Assembly: GCA_036723975.1 (NCBI GenBank)
Contig: DAIMGJ010000013.1
Location: 1-64,000 of the forward strand
Direction: 5' to 3'
Origin: JAILEN01 sp036723975
Lineage (GTDB): Bacteria > Bacillota > Clostridia > Lachnospirales > Lachnospiraceae
DNA length: 64,000 nt
Below, piece by piece: positions 14,286 to 22,455 of this stretch. A program made the position numbers and the translations under genes. The first letter of the stretch is position 1, and each line of letters begins with the position of its first letter. The notes under the pieces were generated by a model, which saw only the letters and a program-made list of their open reading frames with translations, was not told the DNA's origin and ran no database searches.

Positions 14286-14780
14286 TTATTGAAACCAATA
14301 GTGTATTTTTTCGAATCCGTATTGGTCGGTATCAAAGATTAGTACTTTGCCGGAGGTGTCGATGTATCGAACGCAGATACCGTCGTCTCTTTGGCGAACT
14401 TCTTCCGGAATTTCAGTCGCACAAAACTCGATGGAGGTACCGTCATTAAAAACAAATTTTAATACTTCTCCGGACGTGTCGCCGGGGAAGTTTTTTTGTT
14501 TCTTTCCAACTTTTAAGGAGCGAACAAAGAAAGAAAATTTATTCCAATCTTGCTCGTTGTAGGGAAGAGTATGGTCGTCTAAGGATATTTCCACACCCAG
14601 ACCCTTTTTTACGTGAGCCATTTCGCTTTGTAAATCACTTTTGAAATTCTTAAACTCATATATATAGAAGAATCCAAAAGAGAAAAGATATATGACAAAG
14701 ATGATTAGTGCAGCTGCAAATAAAAGGGCAGCAATTACGGTTTTATCTTTTTCAAGTGGGTTGCGTAGCTTTGTAAGCAT
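14286..14780 (-). CDS. Hypothetical single-pass membrane protein
   Basis: A 164-aa protein: cytoplasmic N-terminus, one membrane segment at about residues 17-42 (VIAALLFAAALIIFVIYLF), and an extracytoplasmic domain of about 120 residues. That domain contains two similar blocks, DTSGEVLKFVFNDG and DTSGKVLIFDTDQYG, a possible internal duplication. No family was recognised. It ends 4 nt past the acyP stop on the opposite strand. Confidence 0.6.
   Translation of the reverse strand: MLTKLRNPLEKDKTVIAALLFAAALIIFVIYLFSFGFFYIYEFKNFKSDLQSEMAHVKKGLGVEISLDDHTLPYNEQDWNKFSFFVRSLKVGKKQKNFPGDTSGEVLKFVFNDGTSIEFCATEIPEEVRQRDDGICVRYIDTSGKVLIFDTDQYGFEKIHYWFQ
14464..14497 (+). terminator. Terminator-shaped hairpin inside the antisense gene
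   Basis: A 10-bp stem ACTTCTCCGG/CCGGGGAAGT (one G-U pair) with an 8-nt loop followed by T7, reading on the + strand 180 nt after acyP. The stem core is the same as in the phoH terminator. It codes for KKNFPGDTSGEV on the minus strand. Confidence 0.5.
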
Positions 14781-14823
14781 GATTCCGGTCCTTTCCTTTT
14801 CCTCAATAAATATTTTTCTTATT

Positions 14824-14844
14824 ATACAATACTTGGAATTGTAT
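14824..14844. promoter_or_regulatory. Inverted repeat in a divergent promoter region
   Basis: ATACAAT and ATTGTAT arms separated by 7 bp lie between the divergent membrane-protein and sugar-kinase genes; a minus-strand TATAAT overlaps at 14821-14826. It is operator-like; the regulator is unknown. Confidence 0.35.
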
Positions 14845-14897
14845 ATGTTAGAATAGAAAAAGATTTTAATGTTTACGATTCCATAATGGGGGAAGCA

Positions 14898-15842
14898 ATG
14901 ATTAGTGTAATAGGACCGGCGATCGTAGATGTGCTGGTAAAGCCGTTTCGGGCTGAGGTTTTTACAAAAGGAACGACTGCCGTGGATGAGGCAAATTTGT
15001 CTTATGGTGGGAACGCGTTAAATGAAGCTGTAGTGTTGGGACGCCTGGGGACTGACGTGGAACTGGTTACCAAATTGGGTCGGGATGAAGCCGGGGAGCA
15101 GATTCTTCGATTTGCAAAAGCATCCAATGTGTCAACAGAACGCTTCATTATGGAAGCAGGACTTACCACAGCCATTAATGTGGTGCTTGTGGATGAGGCC
15201 GGAGAACGTTATTTCTTAACAAATCCCGACAGTAATCTTCGTAAATTATCCTATGAAGATGTGGAAGGGTATATGGATTCACTTGGGAATCTCGTTTGCT
15301 TTCCATGCATGTTTACATCGCCCCTTTTGGATATTCCTGCGATGAAAAAGATGTTTGCAAGGATTAAGGAAAAGTCGAACCGAAAACTTTTTTTGGATAT
15401 GACTACTCCGAAAAACGGTGAAAGTTTGGAAGATTTAAAGGAACTGTTTCCTTATGTGGATTACTTTATGCCGAATGAAAAAGAATTGGCTTTATTATCC
15501 GGTGGTAAAACAATGGAACAGGCCGCACATAGGATTTTGGAACATGGTGCGGAGTGTGTGATTGTAAAGCGTGGTAAAGAAGATACTGCGGTATTTACCC
15601 GTGAGAAAGAATTCTTCATCCCGACTTACCCGGATGTAAAACTTGTGGATTCTACCGGGGCGGGAGACAGCTTTGGCGCCGGAGTAATCTACGGTTTAGA
15701 AACAGGCATGGAGTTAAAAGATGCGGTTCGTTTTGGTAATGCTGTCGCATCCTGTGCAGTAGAGGCGCTGGGAGCCACCGAAGGAATTGCATCAATTGAT
15801 GAGCCCATGCACCGCTACTCTATACTCAGACAGATGCTTTGA
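14898..15842 (+). CDS. PfkB family carbohydrate kinase
   Basis: A 314-aa ribokinase-type sugar kinase. Visible are the N-terminal substrate region (SYGGNALNEAVVLGRLG), the lid, and the C-terminal signature DSTGAGDSFGAGVIYG holding the anion hole and catalytic Asp. The closest type is fructokinase-like, but the sugar is not determined. The start at 14898 is favoured by GGGGGAA at 14888-14894. Its 3' end overlaps the convergent Dus gene by 51 bp. Confidence 0.88.
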   Translation: MISVIGPAIVDVLVKPFRAEVFTKGTTAVDEANLSYGGNALNEAVVLGRLGTDVELVTKLGRDEAGEQILRFAKASNVSTERFIMEAGLTTAINVVLVDEAGERYFLTNPDSNLRKLSYEDVEGYMDSLGNLVCFPCMFTSPLLDIPAMKKMFARIKEKSNRKLFLDMTTPKNGESLEDLKELFPYVDYFMPNEKELALLSGGKTMEQAAHRILEHGAECVIVKRGKEDTAVFTREKEFFIPTYPDVKLVDSTGAGDSFGAGVIYGLETGMELKDAVRFGNAVASCAVEALGATEGIASIDEPMHRYSILRQML

Positions 15843-16745
15843 TTTTTGAATCTGTTTGATTGCTTTTTCGCTGCCAGGGAAAAGCTCGCGCCAGAAAACC
15901 CAAAGTTCTTTCATGCGGTGGAGCACAGGCTTGTCGCCGCTGAAAAGGGTAGTGTATTCGGCCAATAATTCATTATGAAACGCTTTTAAACGTTCTAAGT
16001 CGGGAGCAGATGTCTTTCGACCGTTTTTGTATTGTAAGGCAAGTTCCGGATTAGCAATCAGTCCGCGACCCAGCATCATGCCGGTGATGCCGGGATAGGA
16101 ATTCTCTATCCGTTCTGCATCGGAAACACTCTTGATATCTCCGTTAAAGACCAATGGAATATTTGTATGAGAAGCCGCATAGGAAAAGTATTTCTCACGA
16201 ATGGGTTCCTTATAAAAATCCGTCTGGATTCGTGGATGAACCGTAAGTTCCGAAATCGGATATTTGTTAAAAATTTCAAGTACTTCTTCAAATTCTTCCG
16301 GGTCGTTTTTTCCAAGCCGGGTTTTTACAGAAATGGACAATGGCTTGCCATCAACGGTGTTTGGAAGATTTGCAAACACTTCATAAAGCAGCTGGTCCAA
16401 TAAATCAGGATAGAATAAGAGCCCGGAGCCTTTCTTTTTTGCTACAACGGTTCCACTGGGACAACCAAGGTTAAAGTTAATCTCTTTATAGCCCAATTCT
16501 GCAATTCTATTTGCTGCCCACAAAAAGCATTCCGCATTGTTCGTAAGAAGCTGTGGAACGGTGGTGGAAGTATCATTGATATCAGGATTTATTTCCCGGT
16601 ATTCCCGAGTCGTAAATTTCTTGGTAGAATTTGGCGATAAAAAGGGCGTAAACTCCTTTTCACATCCGCCGTAAAATTCCTTAAATATTGTTCGATAAGT
16701 ATTGTCTGTTATGCCCTCTAAAGGCGCGAGATAGATCATTTTCAT
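15792..16745 (-). CDS. tRNA-dihydrouridine synthase family protein
   Basis: A 317-aa FMN enzyme that reduces uridine in the tRNA D-loop. The TIM-barrel motifs are APLEGITDNTYR (residues 7-18), INFNLGCPSGTVVAKKKGSGLL with the catalytic Cys, SVKTRLG, LTVHPR, NGDIKS and GMMLGRGLIANPEL. The C-terminal helical domain is short. Its last 17 codons overlap the 3' end of the PfkB gene tail to tail. It is divergent from the GH5 genes with operator-like sequences between. Confidence 0.9.
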   Translation of the reverse strand: MKMIYLAPLEGITDNTYRTIFKEFYGGCEKEFTPFLSPNSTKKFTTREYREINPDINDTSTTVPQLLTNNAECFLWAANRIAELGYKEINFNLGCPSGTVVAKKKGSGLLFYPDLLDQLLYEVFANLPNTVDGKPLSISVKTRLGKNDPEEFEEVLEIFNKYPISELTVHPRIQTDFYKEPIREKYFSYAASHTNIPLVFNGDIKSVSDAERIENSYPGITGMMLGRGLIANPELALQYKNGRKTSAPDLERLKAFHNELLAEYTTLFSGDKPVLHRMKELWVFWRELFPGSEKAIKQIQKSKHLSEYRVAVHGLIN

Positions 16746-16763
16746 AAGGGTATTTTATCTTTT

Positions 16764-16863
16764 TTTTACGAAATGTAAAACGGAATGTTTTCGTAAAAAT
16801 TTGATGCAGAATTAAAAAAAATATGGCAAAATATAAATAACGTTACAAAAACGTTTTCGTAAA
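16764..16863. promoter_or_regulatory. LacI-type operator candidates upstream of the GH5 pair
   Basis: Perfect 10-bp arms TTTTACGAAA (16764-16773) and TTTCGTAAAA (16789-16798) are followed by AAAACGTTTT (16848-16857), merging into a third TTTCGTAAA (16855-16863) next to the GH5 RBS. TATAAA at 16832-16837 is a possible -10. The CG-centred palindromes suggest a LacI-family sugar regulator, which is not encoded nearby. Confidence 0.5.
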
Positions 16864-16869
16864 GGGGAA

Positions 16870-17778
16870 ATGGGACATATGGGACATATGAGACTACATG
16901 TGGATGGAACACAATTGAAAAACGCAGCCGGTGATATTGTGCAGTTAAAAGGGGTTAGTTCAAGCGGACTTCAGTGGTATCCGGAATACATTAATAAGGA
17001 GTCATTTCGGACGCTGCGCGATGACTGGAAAGCAAATGTTTTCCGTATGGCAATGTATACGGCTGAGGGGGGCTTTTTGGACGGAGCCGATCAGGAAGAA
17101 CAATACAAACTGATCGATGAGGGGGTACGAATTACCAAAGAACTTGGTATGTATTGCTTGATTGATTGGCATATTTTGTCAGATTATAATCCCAATGATC
17201 ATATTGAGGAGGCAAAGGTATTTTTTGATCGCATTTCAAAAAAATATGCTTCTGAAGAACATGTGATTTATGAAATATGTAACGAACCGAATCAGGATGT
17301 TACCTGGCCCGAGGTAAAAACCTATGCGGACGTTATTATTCCTGTTATTCGTGACAATGATAAAGAAAATGTGATTCTGGTCGGGACACCAAATTGGTCA
17401 CAGGATGTGGACTTTGTTGCTGAAAATCCGGTAAACGACACAAAAAATGTAATGTATGTCTGTCATTTTTACGCAGCGACGCATAAAGAAAAACTTCGAG
17501 CAAAGGTAGAAAAAGCGATTGCTGAAGGAACACCGGTATTTATTTCCGAGTTTAGTATTTGTGATGCATCCGGAAATGGTGAACTTGACTACGATTCTGC
17601 AGCAGAGTGGGTCAAACTGATTGAAAAATACCATTTGTCATTTATCGGCTGGAATTTATCCAACAGAGATGAGTCCTCTGCAGTTTTAGTACCGGATTGC
17701 AAGAAAGTTTTCGATTGGAAAGAAGAGGACTTAAATGAAAGCGGAATCTGGTTAAGAAATACATTAAGAGCTCATTAG
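16870..17778 (+). CDS. GH5 family glycoside hydrolase, cytoplasmic
   Basis: A 302-aa (beta/alpha)8 glycosidase of the cellulase family. IYEICNEPNQ near residue 137 holds the acid/base Glu and PVFISEFSICD near residue 222 the nucleophile; LIDWHILSDYNP is the strand-3 block. No signal peptide or anchor is present, so it should act on imported oligosaccharides. The first ATG (16870) is very close to AAGGGG; the 9-bp tandem repeat ATGGGACAT gives alternative starts at 16879 and 16888. It forms an operon with a second GH5 gene. Confidence 0.9.
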   Translation: MGHMGHMRLHVDGTQLKNAAGDIVQLKGVSSSGLQWYPEYINKESFRTLRDDWKANVFRMAMYTAEGGFLDGADQEEQYKLIDEGVRITKELGMYCLIDWHILSDYNPNDHIEEAKVFFDRISKKYASEEHVIYEICNEPNQDVTWPEVKTYADVIIPVIRDNDKENVILVGTPNWSQDVDFVAENPVNDTKNVMYVCHFYAATHKEKLRAKVEKAIAEGTPVFISEFSICDASGNGELDYDSAAEWVKLIEKYHLSFIGWNLSNRDESSAVLVPDCKKVFDWKEEDLNESGIWLRNTLRAH

Positions 17779-17794
17779 ATAAAAGGAGATTATT

Positions 17795-18823
17795 ATGAGA
17801 AAATTCGAAGGCTATGAACATGGAATTAACCTGGGTGGATGGCTTTCTCAGTGTGACCACAGTAAAGAGCGTTACGAGAATTTTATTCACGAAGAAGATT
17901 TAAAACGTATCGCAGGCTGGGGCTTGGATCATGTTCGCGTACCCATTGATTATGAATTGGTGGAAACAGCTGATGGAAAATATATCGAAGAAGGATTTGA
18001 AATCATCGATAAGGTTTATGGTTGGTGCGAAAAGTATAACTTAAATATGATTCTTGATTTGCATAAGACCTTTGGATACAGCTTTGATTTTGGAGAAAAC
18101 GAATCCGGTTTCTTTGACAATGAAGCTTACCAGGAGCGTTTCTATAAGCTTTGGGAAAAAATCGCTTCCCGTTACGGAAAAAACCATTCCCGTATGGCAT
18201 TTGAACTTTTAAACGAAGTGACGGACAAGGAATACTGTGATACATGGAATCGCATTATTGTAAACTGTATTCAGCGAGTTCGCGTATTTGCTCCGGATAC
18301 TTACATTATTATCGGTGGTTATTATAACAACAGCATTGAAGCACTTCCGGATTTGGTTCGCCCTGATGATGAAAAAGTAGTATATACATTCCACTGCTAT
18401 GAACCTTTGATTTTTACCCATCAGGGAGCGCATTGGGCGCCGGGTATGGATGTAAACTTCCGCATGCCGCTTAGTACCACCTATAAAGAGATGGGAGAGC
18501 TTTCAAAGAAGTATCTGTCTCAGGTGACCGTGGGATTTGATGGCTTTGATCAAAACAGTGCTCTGACATCAGAATTCTTTGATAAGTACTTTGCACAGGC
18601 GGTTGCTGTAGCAGAAGAACGTAACGTTCCTTTGTATTGCGGAGAGTACGGTGTGATTAATCTTGCAAACGCAAAAGACACATATCAGTGGTATAATCTG
18701 ATTGCAGATTCTTTTGACCGTTTCCGCATTGGCCGTTCTGCATGGAGCTATAAGGAAATGGATTTTGGAATCATTGACGCTCATATGGATGAGGTTCGAG
18801 ATGATTTACTAAAGAGACTATAA
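17795..18823 (+). CDS. GH5 family glycoside hydrolase, cytoplasmic (second)
   Basis: A 342-aa relative of beta-glucanases of family GH5. GYEHGINLGGWL at the N-terminus, HVRVPIDYE, MILDLHKT, AFELLNEV (acid/base Glu, about residue 134) and LYCGEYGV (nucleophile Glu, about residue 286) are in canonical order. It lacks a signal peptide like its neighbour and starts 16 nt after it with AAAGGAGA as RBS. The pair differs in sequence, so the two enzymes probably have complementary specificities on the same imported glycan. A regulated operon under LacI-like operators is inferred. Confidence 0.9.
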   Translation: MRKFEGYEHGINLGGWLSQCDHSKERYENFIHEEDLKRIAGWGLDHVRVPIDYELVETADGKYIEEGFEIIDKVYGWCEKYNLNMILDLHKTFGYSFDFGENESGFFDNEAYQERFYKLWEKIASRYGKNHSRMAFELLNEVTDKEYCDTWNRIIVNCIQRVRVFAPDTYIIIGGYYNNSIEALPDLVRPDDEKVVYTFHCYEPLIFTHQGAHWAPGMDVNFRMPLSTTYKEMGELSKKYLSQVTVGFDGFDQNSALTSEFFDKYFAQAVAVAEERNVPLYCGEYGVINLANAKDTYQWYNLIADSFDRFRIGRSAWSYKEMDFGIIDAHMDEVRDDLLKRL

Positions 18824-18838
18824 CAAGGAGATTTAAAA

Positions 18839-19177
18839 ATGGCAAAGACTCCGATTGAGAATATGACAGACCACGAAATGCTTGTGGAACTGTTAGAAGG
18901 AAAACGAAGAGATGAAAAGATTCGTCTGGTTCTTCTGATTGTACGAGTGGTTATTCTTGTAACACTTGTGATTCTTGCAGTTATTTATGTTCCTCCGATT
19001 GTGGACATGATTCGTGATATTCATGATGATTTGGATGGTATTCGAAGCTCACTTGAATCTATGGAACATACCATAACGGATGCGTATCAGAAGGTGTCCG
19101 ATATTTCCGATTCCATCAATGAACAGCTGGAAAATTTAAAAAGCCTTGAAAACCTGCTCCCGAAGAGCTGGTTTTAA
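18839..19177 (+). CDS. Single-pass membrane protein with coiled coil
   Basis: A 112-aa protein: charged cytoplasmic N-terminus, one membrane segment at about residues 29-52 (VLLIVRVVILVTLVILAVIY), and an extended heptad-like helix afterwards (DLDGIRSSLESMEHTITDAY). It resembles DUF948-type membrane proteins, but the family is not certain. AAGGAGA sets the start, 15 nt after the second GH5 gene, so it is cotranscribed. Function unknown. Confidence 0.65.
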   Translation: MAKTPIENMTDHEMLVELLEGKRRDEKIRLVLLIVRVVILVTLVILAVIYVPPIVDMIRDIHDDLDGIRSSLESMEHTITDAYQKVSDISDSINEQLENLKSLENLLPKSWF

Positions 19178-19213
19178 GCGCAAGAACAACGAAACGAACG
19201 AATTGTGGTTGCA

Positions 19214-19250
19214 ACCCTGCCATTTTTATGTAGAATGGTAGGGTATACTT
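19214..19250 (+). terminator. Terminator candidate after the GH5 operon
   Basis: An 11-bp stem ACCCTGCCATT/AATGGTAGGGT (one G-U pair) with a 9-nt loop, followed by ATACTTTTATTTT. Confidence 0.55.
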
Positions 19251-19284
19251 TTATTTTAAGAATAAAAACCAGGAGGTTTTTTAT

Positions 19285-20031
19285 ATGTTAGAACTAAAAA
19301 ACATTATCTTTGGTGTGGATGATGAGGGGCAGGACAAAGAAATTATCCGTGGTGTTTCTCTTACCATTCCGGATGATAAGCTTGTTGTTATTACCGGTCC
19401 AAACGGTGGTGGTAAATCAACACTTGCAAGACTGATTGCCGGTATTGAAAAGCCAACGGCTGGTCAGATTTTGTTTAACGGCCAGGATATTACCAACGCT
19501 TCCATTACAGAGCGTGCCAAAATGGGAATTGGATTTGCGTTTCAGCAGCCTGTAAAGTTCAAGGGTATTCAGGTATTTGATTTGATTAAGCTTGCATCCG
19601 GAAAGAATATTTCCATGACAGATGCTTGTGAATACCTTTCAAAGGTAGGTCTTTGTGCCAGAGATTATATCGATCGAGAAGTAAACGGTTCTCTTTCCGG
19701 TGGTGAGTTAAAACGAATTGAAATTGCAACCGTACTTGCTAAGGCATCGCAGCTTTCTGTGTTTGATGAGCCGGAAGCCGGTATCGATTTGTGGAGTTTC
19801 CAGAACTTAATCGAAGTGTTCCAGGGAATGCGAAACGATATTCACGGTGGTTCCATTCTTATTATTTCCCACCAGGAACGTATTTTAAATATTGCTGATG
19901 AGATTATGGTGATTAAAAATGGAGAACTCATTAAGAGTGGCTCTAAGGCAGAGATTCTTCCTGCTTTGATGGGTACAGCAGATGCTGTTCCTGACTGCAG
20001 AAAAGCAGGCGTACAAAGGGAGGGAGAATAA
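19285..20031 (+). CDS. sufC: Fe-S assembly ATPase SufC (SmsC-like)
   Basis: A 248-aa ABC-type ATPase of Fe-S cluster scaffolds. Walker A is GPNGGGKST (about residues 39-47), the signature LSGGELKRIEIA, Walker B LSVFDEPEAGID and the H-loop IISHQ. It drives conformational change of the SufB/D scaffold. It is followed 1 nt later by the only scaffold subunit here; SufD, SufS, SufU and SufE are absent from this locus. AGGAGG upstream sets the start. A two-gene C-B locus matches the minimal SUF-like (SMS) arrangement. Confidence 0.9.
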   Translation: MLELKNIIFGVDDEGQDKEIIRGVSLTIPDDKLVVITGPNGGGKSTLARLIAGIEKPTAGQILFNGQDITNASITERAKMGIGFAFQQPVKFKGIQVFDLIKLASGKNISMTDACEYLSKVGLCARDYIDREVNGSLSGGELKRIEIATVLAKASQLSVFDEPEAGIDLWSFQNLIEVFQGMRNDIHGGSILIISHQERILNIADEIMVIKNGELIKSGSKAEILPALMGTADAVPDCRKAGVQREGE

Positions 20032-20032
20032 G

Positions 20033-20959
20033 ATGATTCAGTTAGATGAAATTCAAAAGAGATTACTTCGTGAGGTGGCTGACCTTCATGACGTTCCGGA
20101 AGGTGCGTACAATATTCGTTCCAATTCGAAATCTGCAGGCCGAGCCTCTACAGAAAATATTGAAATTATCCCGCGTGAAGACGGTCAGGGATTAACGGTA
20201 AAGATTAAGCCGGGTACGAAAAACGAAAGCGTACATATTCCGGTTGTGTTGACAGAAACCGGAATCAAGGAAGTAGTGTATAACGATTTCTACATCGGCG
20301 AGGATGCGGACGTTACCATCGTTGCAGGATGCGGAATCGATAACTGCGGAAATCAGGATTCGGAACATGACGGTATACATCGTTTCTTTGTTGGAAAGAA
20401 CGCACATATTCGTTATGTGGAAAAACATTACGGCTCCGGTGAAGGTGCAGGAAAGCGAATCTTAAACCCGGGAACGGAAGTGTACCAGGAAGAGGGCAGT
20501 TCGGTAGAAATGGAAATGGTACAGATTAAAGGTGTGGATGATACCAATCGTACCACAAAGGCAGAACTTGCAAAGGACGCAAAACTTGTTGTTCGTGAGC
20601 GTTTGATGACACATGGAGATCAGAAGGCATACAGTGAGTATGTGGTGAACTTAAATGGGGAAGGTTCCACCGCTGATGTGGTTTCAAGATCTGTTGCAAG
20701 AGATTCGTCTTACCAGAAATTCGAAGCAAAGATTGTAGGTAATAAGCCATGTGCGGGACATACCGAGTGTGATGCCATTATCATGGATCAGGCAAAGATT
20801 TTGGCAGTTCCGGCATTGGAAGCAAACGATTTGGATGCAGCACTCGTACATGAGGCTGCCATCGGAAAAATTGCCGGAGACCAGATTATTAAACTTATGA
20901 CATTAGGTCTTACTGAGTCAGAGGCAGAAGAGCAGATTATCAATGGTTTCTTGAAGTAA
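20033..20959 (+). CDS. SufB/SufD-like scaffold protein (SmsB-like)
   Basis: A 308-aa protein, shorter than classical SufB (about 465 aa), consistent with the SmsB type of minimal SUF-like systems. The beta-helix core is seen in FYIGEDADVTIVAGCGIDNCG, FFVGKNAHIRYVEKHYGSG, and GHTECDAIIMDQAKILAVPALEA, followed by the helical C-terminus HEAAIGKIAGDQIIKLMTLGLTESEAEEQIINGF. Conserved Cys, His and Glu in these blocks are candidate cluster ligands. The start at 20033 has AGGGAGAA directly upstream; the longer frame from 19982 runs inside sufC. Confidence 0.88.
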   Translation: MIQLDEIQKRLLREVADLHDVPEGAYNIRSNSKSAGRASTENIEIIPREDGQGLTVKIKPGTKNESVHIPVVLTETGIKEVVYNDFYIGEDADVTIVAGCGIDNCGNQDSEHDGIHRFFVGKNAHIRYVEKHYGSGEGAGKRILNPGTEVYQEEGSSVEMEMVQIKGVDDTNRTTKAELAKDAKLVVRERLMTHGDQKAYSEYVVNLNGEGSTADVVSRSVARDSSYQKFEAKIVGNKPCAGHTECDAIIMDQAKILAVPALEANDLDAALVHEAAIGKIAGDQIIKLMTLGLTESEAEEQIINGFLK

Positions 20960-20976
20960 AAACAAGTAGCCAGACA

Positions 20977-21006
20977 TTGGGGAAAATACTATAATGGTTT
21001 TATAGT
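20977..21006 (+). promoter_or_regulatory. Promoter candidate for PPi-PFK
   Basis: TTGGGG at 20977-20982 and TATAGT at 21001-21006 (18-bp spacer). A perfect TATAAT at 20990-20995 lies between them and forms a small palindrome with the following TTTATAGT, so the exact start is unclear. Confidence 0.35.
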
Positions 21007-21041
21007 GTACTATAAGTTCATTTAAAGGGGGTTTTTACAAA

Positions 21042-22301
21042 ATGAGCAAAAAGACGAAAAGAAATGTCATCGTAGGACAGTCAGGAGGTCCTACCGCCGC
21101 TATTAACTCTTCTCTTGCAGGTGTTTACAGAACAGCGAAGGACAGAGGATATAAGAAGGTGTATGGCATGCTCCACGGTGTACAGGGGTTGTTGGAGGGG
21201 CGCTATATCGACTTGTCCGAGCACATTCGCACAGGTTTGGATGCGGAACTTTTAAAGCGTACACCATCTGCATATTTGGGTACTTGCCGTTACAAGCTTC
21301 CAAGCATTGCAGATGACAAATCTGTTTATGAAAAGATTTTCGAAATTCTTGAGGAGTTGGAAATCGATTGCTTTATCTATATCGGTGGAAATGACTCCAT
21401 GGATACCATCAAAAAGCTTTCCGACTATGCGATTATCAGCGGTTCAGAAATTCGCTTTGTAGGATGCCCGAAGACCATTGATAACGATTTGGCTTTAACA
21501 GACCATACACCGGGTTATGGTTCCGCTGCAAAGTATATCGGTACTTCTGTAAAAGAAATCATTCGCGATGGTTGGTCTTTGGAAACAGAAAAAGGACAGG
21601 TTTTAATCGTTGAGATTATGGGAAGAAACGCCGGCTGGTTAACCGGAGCAGCAGCACTTTCCAAAGGTGAGGACTGCGACGGACCGGATGCTATTTATTT
21701 ACCGGAATTACCTTTTGATGTGGATGAATTTGTAAAGAAGTGTAAAAGCATCTTGAAAACCAAACGTTCCGTTGTGATTGCTGTATCTGAAGGTATTCAT
21801 ACTGCTGACGGAACCTATATCAGCGATTTGGGCAGCAATACCGAATACGTAGATGCATTCGGACACAAACAGCTTACCGGTACAGCTCGTTATCTTTGCG
21901 AGTTGCTTTCACATGAAATCGGATGCAAGACTCGTGCAATTGAACTTTCTACATTACAGCGTGCAGCAAGCCATTGCGCATCCCGTGTAGATATTTTGGA
22001 AGCCTATGAAGTTGGTGGTGCCGCTATGAAGGCAGCTGACGAAGGAGATTCCGGAAAGATGGTTGTTATTAACAGACTTTCCGATGATCCGTATCAGGCA
22101 GGAACCGAGGTTAAGGATGTTCACAAGATTGCAAATGATGAGCGTCTTGTTCCGAGAGAGTGGATTACCAAAGACGGTACGTATGTAACTCAGGAATTTA
22201 TCACCTATGTAAGACCTTTGATCCAGGGTGATGTTGGTCCAATCATGGTAGACGGTATTCCGAGACACTTGTTTGTACCGGGATATCAGGAATTATTATA
22301 A
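21042..22301 (+). CDS. pfp: Diphosphate-fructose-6-phosphate 1-phosphotransferase
   Basis: A 419-aa PPi-dependent phosphofructokinase, which makes fructose 1,6-bisphosphate reversibly with pyrophosphate. GQSGGPTAAINSSLAGV opens the protein; YIGGNDSMDTI has Asn-Asp in place of the Asp-Gly of ATP-PFK; CPKTIDNDL carries the Lys that marks PPi use; IVEIMGRNAGWLTG binds the sugar phosphate. AAAGGGGG is the RBS. It allows glycolysis and gluconeogenesis through one enzyme, fitting with PEP carboxykinase in this window. A long foldback terminator follows. Confidence 0.92.
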   Translation: MSKKTKRNVIVGQSGGPTAAINSSLAGVYRTAKDRGYKKVYGMLHGVQGLLEGRYIDLSEHIRTGLDAELLKRTPSAYLGTCRYKLPSIADDKSVYEKIFEILEELEIDCFIYIGGNDSMDTIKKLSDYAIISGSEIRFVGCPKTIDNDLALTDHTPGYGSAAKYIGTSVKEIIRDGWSLETEKGQVLIVEIMGRNAGWLTGAAALSKGEDCDGPDAIYLPELPFDVDEFVKKCKSILKTKRSVVIAVSEGIHTADGTYISDLGSNTEYVDAFGHKQLTGTARYLCELLSHEIGCKTRAIELSTLQRAASHCASRVDILEAYEVGGAAMKAADEGDSGKMVVINRLSDDPYQAGTEVKDVHKIANDERLVPREWITKDGTYVTQEFITYVRPLIQGDVGPIMVDGIPRHLFVPGYQELL

Positions 22302-22320
22302 TTGTAATAGAATATTAACT

Positions 22321-22452
22321 AAAAAACGCAATCACTATTTACCGGGGCACGCTCGCGCTACGAGTTTTGACGTAGCGGTACTAAACTCACGAAAGTTCGT
22401 TAAGTACCGACGTCAAAAACGTACCCCTACGTAAATAGTGATTGCGTTTTTT
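22321..22452. repeat. 132-nt foldback element between convergent genes
   Basis: Perfect 22-bp outer arms (22321-22342 with 22431-22452) enclose nested pairings: GGGG/CCCC (22344-22347/22424-22427), TTTTGACGT/ACGTCAAAA (22365-22373/22410-22418), CGGTACT/AGTACCG (22376-22382/22403-22409), an apical ACGAA/TTCGT hairpin, and a side hairpin CTCG/CGAG (22352-22364). Ends in T7 on + and A6 at the left, so it can terminate both convergent genes. Much larger than an ordinary terminator; a MITE/REP-like element or structured RNA. Confidence 0.75.
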
Positions 22453-22455
22453 TAT

